A stretch of 18,730 nt of DNA, taken from the NCBI GenBank assembly GCA_023388605.1, contig JAEWFX010000053.1, positions 1-18,730 on the forward strand, in the 5' to 3' direction. Position numbers and translations under genes: made by a program. The stretch is from Bacillota bacterium (GTDB lineage: Bacteria; Bacillota; Clostridia; Saccharofermentanales; DTU023). Every line of letters starts with the position of its first letter. Position 1 is the first letter of the stretch. Shown one piece after another: positions 1 to 6,999 of the stretch. The notes beneath the pieces were generated by a model. That model saw only the letters and a list, made by a program, of their open reading frames with translations, ran no database searches and had not been told where the DNA came from.

Positions 1-365
1 GCATCGTTAAAGTAACTATCATCGACTGGTTCTGTAGCAGATATGTCTTTAGGCGGGAAAAAATGTCTAGGTTCTTGCGTCTTGCGCAACCTCTTCTTTT
101 CTTCATCTAAAGCTTTGGCTTCTTCTAATTTTTTAGCCTTGCGTTCATCGATCTCACGCCAATATCCTTTGTCGTCTACTTGAGCGATGGCTGTCTCCAT
201 ATAGTCGGGCAACTTTATTTCGGCAGCCTTTGCCTTATAAGCTTCAGCGTCGAATTGCTTAAATGCACCAGCTATCCAGCCTGTAAACAGGAGGATAGCT
301 GTCAAAAATACACTTACGACAACACTCAGCAAAACATATGGTCTAGTCGATCGGATTTTCACCAT
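1..365 (-). CDS. Membrane-anchored protein, C-terminus cut by window edge; possible SGNH/GDSL hydrolase
   Basis: The frame opens with ATG (complement of 363-365) and stays open to base 1, giving 121 codons without a stop. The protein starts MVKIRSTRPY and then has one hydrophobic segment at about residues 10-30, so it is probably an N-in, single-pass membrane protein. A charged Lys/Glu-rich linker follows (about 45-100), with a block rich in KAKKLEEAKALDEEKKR that may be helical. The last visible residues, PVDDSYFNDA, resemble the sequence that precedes the GDS nucleophile block in many clostridial SGNH hydrolases (SYFDDAVFIGDS). That identification is inference, because the catalytic motif would lie outside the window. 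The start overlaps the end of ftsH by 23 bases, so the gene is probably co-transcribed with ftsH. Confidence 0.7.
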   Translation of the reverse strand, partial: MVKIRSTRPYVLLSVVVSVFLTAILLFTGWIAGAFKQFDAEAYKAKAAEIKLPDYMETAIAQVDDKGYWREIDERKAKKLEEAKALDEEKKRLRKTQEPRHFFPPKDISATEPVDDSYFND

Positions 366-2331
366 TAATCTCTGTAGTCTCCTGGTCTAAACTCTCGGTC
401 GACACTTTTTCGTGATCAGCGCTGGGCTTCTCTATCTCTGGCACACCTTCTTCTGCTAACTGTGAGATATACTTGCCCTGTGAATTTTTAGGTAGGGGCT
501 TAAAATCCACTGCATACTCTGCATAAAGCTCTTCGAACTCTGGGCCTTCGATCTTTTCCTTAGCTAAAAGACGCTCAGCCAACTTGTCCATAAGCAGACG
601 ATTCTTCTGCAGAATACTCAAGACTTCTTCATAGCATTGAGCTATGATCTCTTTGACCTCTTGATCGATTTTAGCAGTGATGACTTCACTGTACTTATTG
701 GCGTGACCATAATCTCTGCCTAGGAAGACCTCATCGTCAGTCTCCAGTACAAAATTCCCGAGATGCTTGCTCATACCGTACTTAGTGATCATGTCGCGAG
801 CGATCTTGTTGCAGAATTGCAGATCTGAATAAGCACCGGTACTGATATCATCTTGAGTCAATTCTTCAGCAGCACGTCCACCTAAGGCGTGCATAATACT
901 ATGCAACAATTCCTTGCGGGTATGGAAGGAGAGATCTTCGTTTGGCTTATAGGCAGTGTAACCACCTGCATCACCAGCCGGGATGATGGTCACACGCTCA
1001 ACTCGCTGCGTCTCAGAAACTGCACGCAATATAATGGCGTGACCACCTTCATGGTAAGCAGTGAGCTCGCGTTCCTTGGGCGTTATAACACGACTCTTCT
1101 TCTCTGTTCCCACAGTAATTTTGAAGACAGCTTCCGAAATGTCTGTGTACTTGATCTTAGCTGCATTGTTGCGAGCAGCGAGCAAAGCTGCTTCATTCAA
1201 AAGATTAGCCAGATCCGCACCGGTAAAACCCGGAGTGATTTTAGCGATTTCGCGCAGATCGACATTGGCTTCTAAAGGTTTATTCTTGGCATGCACTTTG
1301 AGGATGGCTTCACGTCCACCTAAATCTGGGCGATGCACCGTGACGCGACGGTCGAAACGACCAGGACGCAACAGAGCCGGATCCAAAATATCAGGACGGT
1401 TAGTCGCTGCCATGATGATCACGCCCTCATTGGGTCCGAAACCATCCATTTCGACCAATAGTTGGTTAAGTGTCTGCTCACGTTCATCGTGACCACCACC
1501 TAGACCTGCTCCACGTTGACGACCGACTGCATCGATCTCGTCGATAAAGATGATGCTGGGAGCAAGTTTTTTGGCTTGTTTGAACATATCACGTACACGC
1601 GAGGCACCGACACCGACATATAACTCGACAAAATCTGAACCAGAGATCGAGAAAAATGGTACTTTCGCTTCACCGGCCACTGCTTTGGCGATCAAAGTTT
1701 TACCTGTGCCCGGAGGTCCCACCATCAGAATACCTTTAGGTATACGAGCACCCAAAGCTGTATACTTCTGAGGATTACTCAGGAAGGACACCACTTCTTG
1801 CAACTCTTCCTTCTCTTCGTCAGCACCTGCGACATCAGCAAAAGTCACTTCAGAATTTTTGGGATCAGAGAGTTTGGCGCGACTCCGCACAAAACCGGAA
1901 CCACCACCATCTCCATAGCGCTGACGTGCCATCATGAAGAGGAAAAAGAGAATTCCTGATGCCATCACTAACATGGTGATGTTTTGGAAGAAGAAACCTG
2001 CATTGAACGGTTTGTGGTAGTCGTAGGATTCTATCTTACCGTCGTTGTAAGCCTTTTCGACTATCTCCACATAGCGCGGAATCATCAGCTCGTGGATATT
2101 TTTGGTGATAATTGTATTGGAATCTTTATCTGTGAGCTCTATGTTCAGCGTATTGTCGGCTAGGGTTATACTCTTGACCTTGCCCGCTTCGATGATCTTT
2201 TGTAGATCAGACAGTGTGGTGTCTTTACCGCCACCCAGTTTTTGCATCACGAATGAAGCCATTATCACGAAAAATATCAATAGCAGATAGAATGAAATAC
2301 CTGAATTGATACCGTTCTTTTTTCTGTTCAT
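343..2331 (-). CDS. ftsH: ATP-dependent zinc metalloprotease FtsH
   Basis: FtsH is a membrane-bound hexameric AAA+ protease that extracts and degrades misfolded or regulated membrane and cytosolic proteins. The 662 residues show a first membrane segment at about 12-30, an extracytoplasmic domain, and a second segment at about 112-134. The AAA domain has Walker A GPPGTGKT (205-212), Walker B IFIDEIDA with D264 and E265, and a second region of homology ATNRPD...RPGRFDR (309-328). The zinc site is HEGGH at 427-431 with a likely third ligand D503 (TGAYSDL). Most homologues have HEAGH, but the A-to-G change leaves all ligands intact. The C-terminus (about 612-662) is an acidic, low-complexity tail. 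The ATG is preceded by AAGGAG. It follows hpt, as in the common tilS-hpt-ftsH order of Bacillota. Confidence 0.98.
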   Translation of the reverse strand: MNRKKNGINSGISFYLLLIFFVIMASFVMQKLGGGKDTTLSDLQKIIEAGKVKSITLADNTLNIELTDKDSNTIITKNIHELMIPRYVEIVEKAYNDGKIESYDYHKPFNAGFFFQNITMLVMASGILFFLFMMARQRYGDGGGSGFVRSRAKLSDPKNSEVTFADVAGADEEKEELQEVVSFLSNPQKYTALGARIPKGILMVGPPGTGKTLIAKAVAGEAKVPFFSISGSDFVELYVGVGASRVRDMFKQAKKLAPSIIFIDEIDAVGRQRGAGLGGGHDEREQTLNQLLVEMDGFGPNEGVIIMAATNRPDILDPALLRPGRFDRRVTVHRPDLGGREAILKVHAKNKPLEANVDLREIAKITPGFTGADLANLLNEAALLAARNNAAKIKYTDISEAVFKITVGTEKKSRVITPKERELTAYHEGGHAIILRAVSETQRVERVTIIPAGDAGGYTAYKPNEDLSFHTRKELLHSIMHALGGRAAEELTQDDISTGAYSDLQFCNKIARDMITKYGMSKHLGNFVLETDDEVFLGRDYGHANKYSEVITAKIDQEVKEIIAQCYEEVLSILQKNRLLMDKLAERLLAKEKIEGPEFEELYAEYAVDFKPLPKNSQGKYISQLAEEGVPEIEKPSADHEKVSTESLDQETTEINGENPID

Positions 2332-2355
2332 CGACAGAGTTTCTCCTTATATTTA

Positions 2356-2374
2356 CTAGCAATTTTCTAGCAAT
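2356..2374. repeat. 8-bp direct repeat at the hpt stop codon
   Basis: CTAGCAAT occurs twice on the plus strand, at 2356-2363 and 2367-2374. The copy at 2367-2374 contains the complement of the hpt stop codon TAG, so a second in-register TGCTAG follows the real stop. This may be a small local duplication or chance. No function is implied. Confidence 0.4.
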
Positions 2375-2894
2375 CTTCGGCCATTATACAAATGTCTTTG
2401 AGATTGCGATATTTTCCGTTGTAATCCAAGCCATAGCCGACAATGAAAGCGTCGGGAATCTGCATACCGATATAATCCACATCGACCTGTGCTCTGCGGC
2501 GAGAAGGCTTGTCAAATGCTGTGCATATCTTGATACTCGCCGGCTTACGTGCCTTCAGAATCTCGATTAAGTGCGAGAGAGTAAGACCTGAGTCGATGAT
2601 ATCTTCTACGACTAAGACATGCTTACCTTCGATGGGAGTGTCTAGATCTTTAATGATCTTTACTTGACCTGTGCTCTCAGTATTCTCATAGCTAGATACC
2701 GCCATGAAGTCGATCTCACATACTCCTTCAATCTCACGCATCAAGTCAGCCATGAAGACGACTGCTCCACGTAAAATACCGATCATCAAAATATCTTTAT
2801 CTCGATAATCAGCAGATATTTCAGCACCTAGGCGTTTACACATCTCAGCGATTTGTTCGCTACTAATCAAAGTATCACTAACTTTTAGCCCCAT
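2367..2894 (-). CDS. hpt: Hypoxanthine(-guanine) phosphoribosyltransferase
   Basis: This is a purine salvage enzyme that transfers the phosphoribosyl group of PRPP to hypoxanthine or guanine, giving IMP or GMP in the cytoplasm. The 175-residue protein has the type I phosphoribosyltransferase signature VLVVEDIIDSGLT at 93-105, where D98 and D101 are the acidic residues of the PRPP loop. An early LRGAVVFMADL segment (41-51) forms the pyrophosphate-binding loop region. Length is normal for bacterial HPRT. The ATG has GAGG six bases upstream and lies inside the end of tilS (17-base overlap), which implies translational coupling. The tilS-hpt-ftsH order is widely conserved in Bacillota. I infer hypoxanthine/guanine rather than xanthine specificity from family resemblance and context. 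Confidence 0.96.
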   Translation of the reverse strand: MGLKVSDTLISSEQIAEMCKRLGAEISADYRDKDILMIGILRGAVVFMADLMREIEGVCEIDFMAVSSYENTESTGQVKIIKDLDTPIEGKHVLVVEDIIDSGLTLSHLIEILKARKPASIKICTAFDKPSRRRAQVDVDYIGMQIPDAFIVGYGLDYNGKYRNLKDICIMAEDC

Positions 2895-3876
2895 GGTAAC
2901 CTCGCAAAATCATCTTTTGTTTTCTTCGCTCAAAAATAAGACCGTGGGGAAGATTGCAAAACCTAGCCCGCGAATTCTTAACTATAATATCACTAATAAC
3001 TTCAAATTGCTTGCTATTGATATCTGCTATCCCCAGCTTTTGAAAATACAACTCGAGTGTACGTCTACGTAAACTAGGTGATGCTTCTCGCAACAATTCA
3101 ATTTTTATAATTGCGAGATCATCAGTCATGATTTTTGCCAGTAATTCTGCAGCTTGTTCTGTTAAATATGCTCTATCGTCAGCGAGAAATTGCGATAGCT
3201 GAGCAAGCTTTTTTCGCACATCAAAACCGGCGATATCTTCCCACAACGGCAAGAGTTGGTGACGGATACGATTACGCAAATAATCTGCACTTTGATTACT
3301 CATATCTTCAACCCACTCTAATTGTTCAGACTCAGCAAATCTCTTTATCTCTTCACGGGAAACAGCTAGCAGTGGACGCACATAGTGATCTCTACGCCAG
3401 GCCAATGAAGTCAAACCACTCAGACCTGTACCACGAGTTAGATTTATCAACATAGTCTCAGCCAGATCATCGCGGTGATGACCTGTAGCGATCAGACAGT
3501 TGGGATTTTGACTTACTAAACTCTGCCAATATTGGCGTCGCAGATAGCGAGCAGCTTCTTCAATACCCTTACCTCTCTCTGCAGCTATAGTCTGTACATC
3601 GATCTCACAGCATACGTAAGGGATACCATAGTTTGAGGTTAAGCGCTCAACAAATTTAGCTTCAGCTTTGGATTCAGTTCTCAGACCGTGATCGAAATGT
3701 ACGACAGTTAAATCAAGAGACTGGCGTTCTCTGAGCCAACAGAGATAGTGAAGTAAAACTACTGAATCGACACCACCAGATATCCCAGCAAAAACTTGAG
3801 CACCTGGCACAATCAAATTCAGCTGATCATTATCTTGTTTGATACGACGAAAAAAACCAGAAAATTCCTCGATCAC
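2878..3876 (-). CDS. tilS: tRNA(Ile)-lysidine synthase, short form
   Basis: TilS attaches lysine to C34 of the CAU-anticodon isoleucine tRNA so that it reads AUA and is charged with Ile. The ATP-pyrophosphatase P-loop SGGVDS is at 33-38, followed by DHGLRTES (62-69) and the conserved GHHRDDLAET (132-141) with a downstream NLTRGTGLSGL. At 332 residues it is much shorter than E. coli or B. subtilis TilS (over 400). The catalytic N-terminal domain is complete and a central helical domain follows, but the usual C-terminal TilS_C domain seems absent or very reduced, as in the short Aquifex-type enzyme. The start is GTG (complement of 3874-3876) with an AGAGGT ribosome binding site about five bases upstream. 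It overlaps hpt and sits 16 bases after dnaB. Confidence 0.95.
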   Translation of the reverse strand: MIEEFSGFFRRIKQDNDQLNLIVPGAQVFAGISGGVDSVVLLHYLCWLRERQSLDLTVVHFDHGLRTESKAEAKFVERLTSNYGIPYVCCEIDVQTIAAERGKGIEEAARYLRRQYWQSLVSQNPNCLIATGHHRDDLAETMLINLTRGTGLSGLTSLAWRRDHYVRPLLAVSREEIKRFAESEQLEWVEDMSNQSADYLRNRIRHQLLPLWEDIAGFDVRKKLAQLSQFLADDRAYLTEQAAELLAKIMTDDLAIIKIELLREASPSLRRRTLELYFQKLGIADINSKQFEVISDIIVKNSRARFCNLPHGLIFERRKQKMILRGYHGAKS

Positions 3877-3892
3877 CTAGACCTCTAATCTA

Positions 3893-5314
3893 CTAGAACG
3901 GCGGTGGTGGCTCAGGTAAGCCTCGATCGCGTTGAGCCTCTAACTCGTGCTCATAATCCAGTTCATAGAAAGTTGTAAAGCGAGGGGTCCAACCCATAGG
4001 TATGGAACATGTGGCACCATGTCGATTTTTAGCGACGATCAATTCGGCGTGCTCGGTTGCACTGGGCTCAGAACGCTTCTCGTATACTGCAGGTCTAAAG
4101 ACGAACATAACCACATCAGCATCTTGCTCAATAGCTCCTGAATCACGCAGGTCTGACAGCACGGGACGCTTGTCAGTGCGCATTTCGCAAGAACGTGATA
4201 GCTGAGATAGAGCGATAACAGGCACATCTAATTCGCGGGCCATAATCTTTAACTGACGTGAAATATCTGAGATCTCTTGCTGTCTGTTATCACGAGCTCT
4301 GCCATCTCCCGACATCAGTTGTAGATAGTCGACAATGACCAGCTTAAGTTTACCCTCAAGTTTAAGTTGTCGACACTTAGCGAGCATTTCAACAGGTGAA
4401 ACACCTGAACGATCATCGATATATATAGGGGCTGGATAGATGGTGTCAAAATTCTTGACTATCTTGTCCCATTCCGCTTCGTTGATATCACAATTATTGA
4501 GTTTAGCAGAATCGATGCTCATATGTGAGGCGAGGAAGCGCATAGCCAATTCTTCTTTTGACATCTCTAAACTAAAGATCGCTGTTCCTTCACCAAAAAT
4601 AGTAGCGGCTTTATGAGCTATATTTAGAGCTAGAGCTGTCTTACCCATACCAGGTCGTGCTGCTATGATCAGCAGAGCTCCTTTGCGTAGACCTCCCAGC
4701 GTGCGATCTAAACTCTCAAACCCTGATTTAATCGACTCATCTTCTGCTCCGCCCTTGTGCTGATCGATGTAGTTGATACGCTCTGCTAAAATATCACCGA
4801 TCTTAGAAAAATTGCTCTGACCCTCTGATTGTCTAACTTCGAATAATCGTTTGGAAGCGATGTCGAGAAGCTCATCGACATTGTCGCTGTCACCGTAGCA
4901 GTGAGCGAGCACCTCATTCAGCGAACGGATAGTTGAACGGAGTCGCGACTTATTGCGGACTATATCCGCATAGTGTTTGAAATTACCCAGCAAAGGCGCA
5001 GCTTCGGGTAAATTAGTCAAATATTCGTAACCGCCAACCTCTTGTAATTGTCCACGCACTTCTAATTCATTGGCGACAGTGATCAAATCTACCGGCTTAC
5101 TCTGGCGGTAGAGATCTACCAAGACATTGTAGATCAAGCGGTTATCAGCATAATAAAAGTCTTCAGCAGCTAGCGAAGTGATCATCTCAGACAGATATTC
5201 ATTGCGTGCTAAGGTAATGCCTAAAACAGCACGTTCTGCCTCCACATTGTTGGGAGGGGTTCGCTTTTCTAAGCGTTCGATGATCTCTGGCGATAACTGA
5301 CTAAAGCGTGCCAT
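3893..5314 (-). CDS. dnaB: Replicative DNA helicase DnaB (DnaC of Bacillus)
   Basis: This is the hexameric 5'-3' helicase that unwinds the replication fork. With ATG at 5314 the protein has 473 residues. The N-terminal DnaB domain (about 20-125) starts PPNNVEAERAVLG. A linker helix follows, then the RecA-like helicase domain with Walker A AARPGMGKT (218-226), Walker B VIVDYLQL with D329, and the LSQLSR motif (369-374). The far C-terminus is proline-rich (ends PEPPPPF). A TTG codon directly before the ATG could also serve as the start. I prefer the ATG because it forms a TGATG overlap with the rplI stop and has GAGGA about six bases upstream. Being next to rplI and rpsR-ssb-rpsF is the standard Bacillota arrangement. 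Confidence 0.98.
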   Translation of the reverse strand: MARFSQLSPEIIERLEKRTPPNNVEAERAVLGITLARNEYLSEMITSLAAEDFYYADNRLIYNVLVDLYRQSKPVDLITVANELEVRGQLQEVGGYEYLTNLPEAAPLLGNFKHYADIVRNKSRLRSTIRSLNEVLAHCYGDSDNVDELLDIASKRLFEVRQSEGQSNFSKIGDILAERINYIDQHKGGAEDESIKSGFESLDRTLGGLRKGALLIIAARPGMGKTALALNIAHKAATIFGEGTAIFSLEMSKEELAMRFLASHMSIDSAKLNNCDINEAEWDKIVKNFDTIYPAPIYIDDRSGVSPVEMLAKCRQLKLEGKLKLVIVDYLQLMSGDGRARDNRQQEISDISRQLKIMARELDVPVIALSQLSRSCEMRTDKRPVLSDLRDSGAIEQDADVVMFVFRPAVYEKRSEPSATEHAELIVAKNRHGATCSIPMGWTPRFTTFYELDYEHELEAQRDRGLPEPPPPF

Positions 5315-5757
5315 CAAGCTTCCTCAGCGACGATGAAAACCTGAGTGGTAACTTCTGGATGCAGACGGAGCGTAGCTGTATAGCGTCCTAGACTTTTGAT
5401 ATCCTCAGGCAAGGTGATATTGCGTTTATCGATATCGAAACCACGCTTTTTTAGCTCTTTAGCGATATCCATATTGGTAACTTTGCCGTAGAGTCTGCCA
5501 CCATCACCACACTTAACAGGTAATTTAATCTCTTTATCCTGCAACTTAGCAGCATTCTCCTGCGCTTCTGCCAAAATCTGAGCAGCTTTGGCAGCTTCTG
5601 CTTTCGCTTTGGTTTTCACGATATTGAGATTTTCACTGGTGGCTTCCATGGCCAGATTTTGTCGCAACAAGAAATTGTTGGCATAACCTTGTTTCACATC
5701 GACAACTTCGCCTTTTTTGCCGATACCCTTGATATCTTCTAATAAAATTACTTTCAT
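5314..5757 (-). CDS. rplI: 50S ribosomal protein L9
   Basis: L9 is an elongated protein of the large subunit that binds 23S rRNA near the L1 stalk. The open frame extends six codons upstream, but the family start is MKVILLEDIKGIGKKGE, and that ATG has TTAGGAG seven bases upstream, so I use 5757 (147 residues, normal length). The N-terminal domain carries KGEVVDVKQGYANNFL (15-30), the characteristic L9 signature. A long Ala/Lys/Glu-rich helix (about 40-75) connects it to the C-terminal domain. Its stop codon shares one base with the dnaB start (TGATG), so the two genes are probably translationally coupled. Confidence 0.98.
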   Translation of the reverse strand: MKVILLEDIKGIGKKGEVVDVKQGYANNFLLRQNLAMEATSENLNIVKTKAKAEAAKAAQILAEAQENAAKLQDKEIKLPVKCGDGGRLYGKVTNMDIAKELKKRGFDIDKRNITLPEDIKSLGRYTATLRLHPEVTTQVFIVAEEA

Positions 5758-5783
5758 TTGAGCTCCTAACTGCAAATAATTTG

Positions 5784-5813
5784 AAAACAGCCGTTACGCT
5801 AGGCAACGGCTGT
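5784..5813 (-). terminator. Hairpin with short T tract between rpsR and rplI (terminator or attenuator)
   Basis: A perfect 9-bp inverted repeat, ACAGCCGTT and AACGGCTGT, occupies 5787-5795 and 5805-5813 with a 9-base loop. On the transcribed minus strand the second arm runs straight into TTTTC. This looks like a weak intrinsic terminator or a processing or attenuation hairpin that would lower expression of rplI-dnaB relative to rpsF-ssb-rpsR. No clear new promoter is visible in the 61-base gap, so some read-through must be expected. Confidence 0.6.
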
Positions 5814-5818
5814 GCAAC

Positions 5819-6076
5819 TTATTCACCAGTATATGACAGCAATGCCACCTGACGTGCACGCTTGATCGCCTTAGTCAAGGCTCTCTGGTGCTTGGCGCAT
5901 GTACCAGTCATACGGCGCGGCATAATCTTACCGCTTTCTGAGATAAATCTCTGTAGAGTAGCTACATCTTTGTAGTCGATCTTCTCGATTTTCTCGGCAC
6001 AGAAATAGTCAACTTTTCTGCGGCTACGACGAGGACGAAATCCCTTCTCGCGGCCACCTTTTCTATTGTCAGCCAT
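5819..6076 (-). CDS. rpsR: 30S ribosomal protein S18
   Basis: S18 binds S6 as a heterodimer on the platform of the small subunit. The 85 residues start MADNRKGGREKG and have the basic N-terminus and S18 core KIDYKDVATLQRFISESGKI (about 32-51). This is followed by PRRMTGTCAKHQRALTKAIK, the family signature. Another ATG lies two codons upstream (6082), but the Shine-Dalgarno AAAGGA directly abuts it. The ATG at 6076 has the better spacing and gives the family N-terminus. The gene follows ssb in the conserved rpsF-ssb-rpsR order and ends just before a hairpin. Confidence 0.97.
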   Translation of the reverse strand: MADNRKGGREKGFRPRRSRRKVDYFCAEKIEKIDYKDVATLQRFISESGKIMPRRMTGTCAKHQRALTKAIKRARQVALLSYTGE

Positions 6077-6115
6077 ATACATTCCTTTCAGATAATTAAT
6101 TTGATATCAGGTGAA

Positions 6116-6565
6116 TTATAAATTGAAAGGAAGCTCTACATCATCTTCATCGGGTTGATACTCGGGCACTTCTACCTTGGCGCTGAAATCAGTGCTGGGC
6201 TGGTTCTGACGGTAGTTATTGTTCTGATAACCACCAACATCTCCCTCTGAGCGCTTAGAGTCTGCGAAATAAACTTCTTCAGCGACAACCTCGGTGATGA
6301 AACGACGACTGCCATTATCATCCCAACTACGTACCTGCATACTGCCGATACAAGCCATGCGCGATCCTTTGCTGAAATACTTAGCTACGAATTCAGCGGT
6401 CTGGCGCCATGCCACACAAGGGATAAAATCCGTCTCACGTTCGCCTTGCTGATTTTTGAAGCGACGATCCACAGCCAATGTAAAAGTACAGACTGAGATA
6501 TTGCTTTGGGTTGGCTTGAGTTCCGGATCTTTGACTAGTCTTCCCATCAAAATTACTTTGTTCAT
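6116..6565 (-). CDS. ssb: Single-stranded DNA-binding protein
   Basis: SSB coats single-stranded DNA and recruits replication and repair proteins through its C-terminal tip. The 149-residue protein has an OB fold at about 1-103 (MNKVILMGRLVKDPELK at the start, then FIPCVAW and aromatic residues typical of DNA contacts). A flexible Asn/Gln-rich linker at about 110-130 precedes an acidic tail. The tail reads DEDDVELPFNL, so it carries two residues after the Pro-Phe that normally ends the protein. The ATG has AAAGGTGG six to seven bases upstream. Its place between rpsF and rpsR is standard, so it should be co-expressed with S6 and S18. Confidence 0.98.
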   Translation of the reverse strand: MNKVILMGRLVKDPELKPTQSNISVCTFTLAVDRRFKNQQGERETDFIPCVAWRQTAEFVAKYFSKGSRMACIGSMQVRSWDDNGSRRFITEVVAEEVYFADSKRSEGDVGGYQNNNYRQNQPSTDFSAKVEVPEYQPDEDDVELPFNL

Positions 6566-6587
6566 AATTCCACCTTTCTAACGCTGC

Positions 6588-6875
6588 TTACTGCTCAACT
6601 TTGGTGATCAGATGACGCAACACAGAGTCATTGATCTTCAGTAAGCGATCAATTTCTTTAGGGTATTGGGCATCAGAATTGAATTGAACAACTACGTAAT
6701 ATCCTTCTTTCTCGTCATTGATCTCATAGGCTAAACGACGCTTACCCCAGACATCGACATCGACGATTTCAGCACCATCAGCGATAAGTTGCTGAACTTT
6801 CTGATGATTGGCCTCGATGGCTTCATCACCTTGAGCGGTGCTCAGGACATACATTAATTCATATAGCTTAGACAT
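6588..6875 (-). CDS. rpsF: 30S ribosomal protein S6
   Basis: S6 pairs with S18 on the small subunit platform. The 95 residues match the usual length. The signature WGKRRLAYEINDEKEGYYVV (43-62) is clear, and the N-terminal YELMYVLS begins the ferredoxin-like fold. The ATG at 6875 has a very strong AGGAGGTG Shine-Dalgarno at 6881-6888. This is the first gene of a transcription unit that starts at a good promoter (6957-6985). The leader can fold into a structure that covers the Shine-Dalgarno, suggesting feedback control by the S6:S18 complex. Confidence 0.98.
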   Translation of the reverse strand: MSKLYELMYVLSTAQGDEAIEANHQKVQQLIADGAEIVDVDVWGKRRLAYEINDEKEGYYVVVQFNSDAQYPKEIDRLLKINDSVLRHLITKVEQ

Positions 6876-6950
6876 TCTTTCACCTCCTCTCGGACTTACG
6901 GCTCATAAATGAGCGAGGTAGCACAAATAGTGCAGGTTTACTAAATCAGC
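6876..6950 (-). promoter_or_regulatory. Structured rpsF leader, probable S6:S18 autoregulatory element
   Basis: The untranslated leader on the minus strand contains a GCAC/GTGC hairpin (6921-6933). A second hairpin has GCTCA/TGAGC arms (6901-6914). An ACCTC(G) strand (6915-6919) can pair with GAGGT inside the Shine-Dalgarno (6882-6886) or with CGAG-AGG just before it. The helix so formed encloses the second hairpin and an unpaired 3'-side segment with two CCG triplets (complements of 6891-6893 and 6899-6901). A hairpin with an unpaired CCG close to the rpsF Shine-Dalgarno is the described character of the S6:S18-binding leader motif of many bacteria. The match is by eye and not by covariance model. 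Confidence 0.6.
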
Positions 6951-6956
6951 TTATCA

Positions 6957-6985
6957 ATAGTAGCTCAAGTAGAATTCTCCGTCAA
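6957..6985 (-). promoter_or_regulatory. Sigma-A type promoter of the rpsF operon
   Basis: The minus strand reads TTGACG (complement of 6980-6985), a 17-base spacer, and TACTAT (complement of 6957-6962). Each box is one or two bases off consensus and the spacing is ideal. Transcription would start near 6950, giving a leader of about 75 bases. The promoter begins 15 bases after the nrdH stop codon, so the ribosomal protein genes have their own start independent of the nrd operon. Confidence 0.75.
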
Positions 6986-6991
6986 CTTGAG
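6964..6991. repeat. 7-bp inverted repeat spanning the rpsF -35 region (possible operator)
   Basis: CTCAAGT (6964-6970) and ACTTGAG (6985-6991) are perfect inverted arms 14 bases apart. An AGAATTCT palindrome sits within the spacer. The dyad covers the -35 box and reaches to one base from the -10 box. There is no T tract after it on the minus strand, so it is a poor candidate for the nrd terminator. An operator is possible but unproven. Confidence 0.4.
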
Positions 6992-6999
6992 GAATTGAT

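Noticed and set aside
889..1492. Plus-strand open frames inside ftsH
   Set aside because: They are antisense to conserved FtsH motifs, overlap each other in different frames, lack ribosome binding sites and show no recognisable domains.
6964..6991. The dyad after nrdH read as an intrinsic terminator for the nrd operon
   Set aside because: The loop is 14 bases, the stem is only 7 bp, and no T tract follows on the minus strand. It overlaps a good promoter instead.
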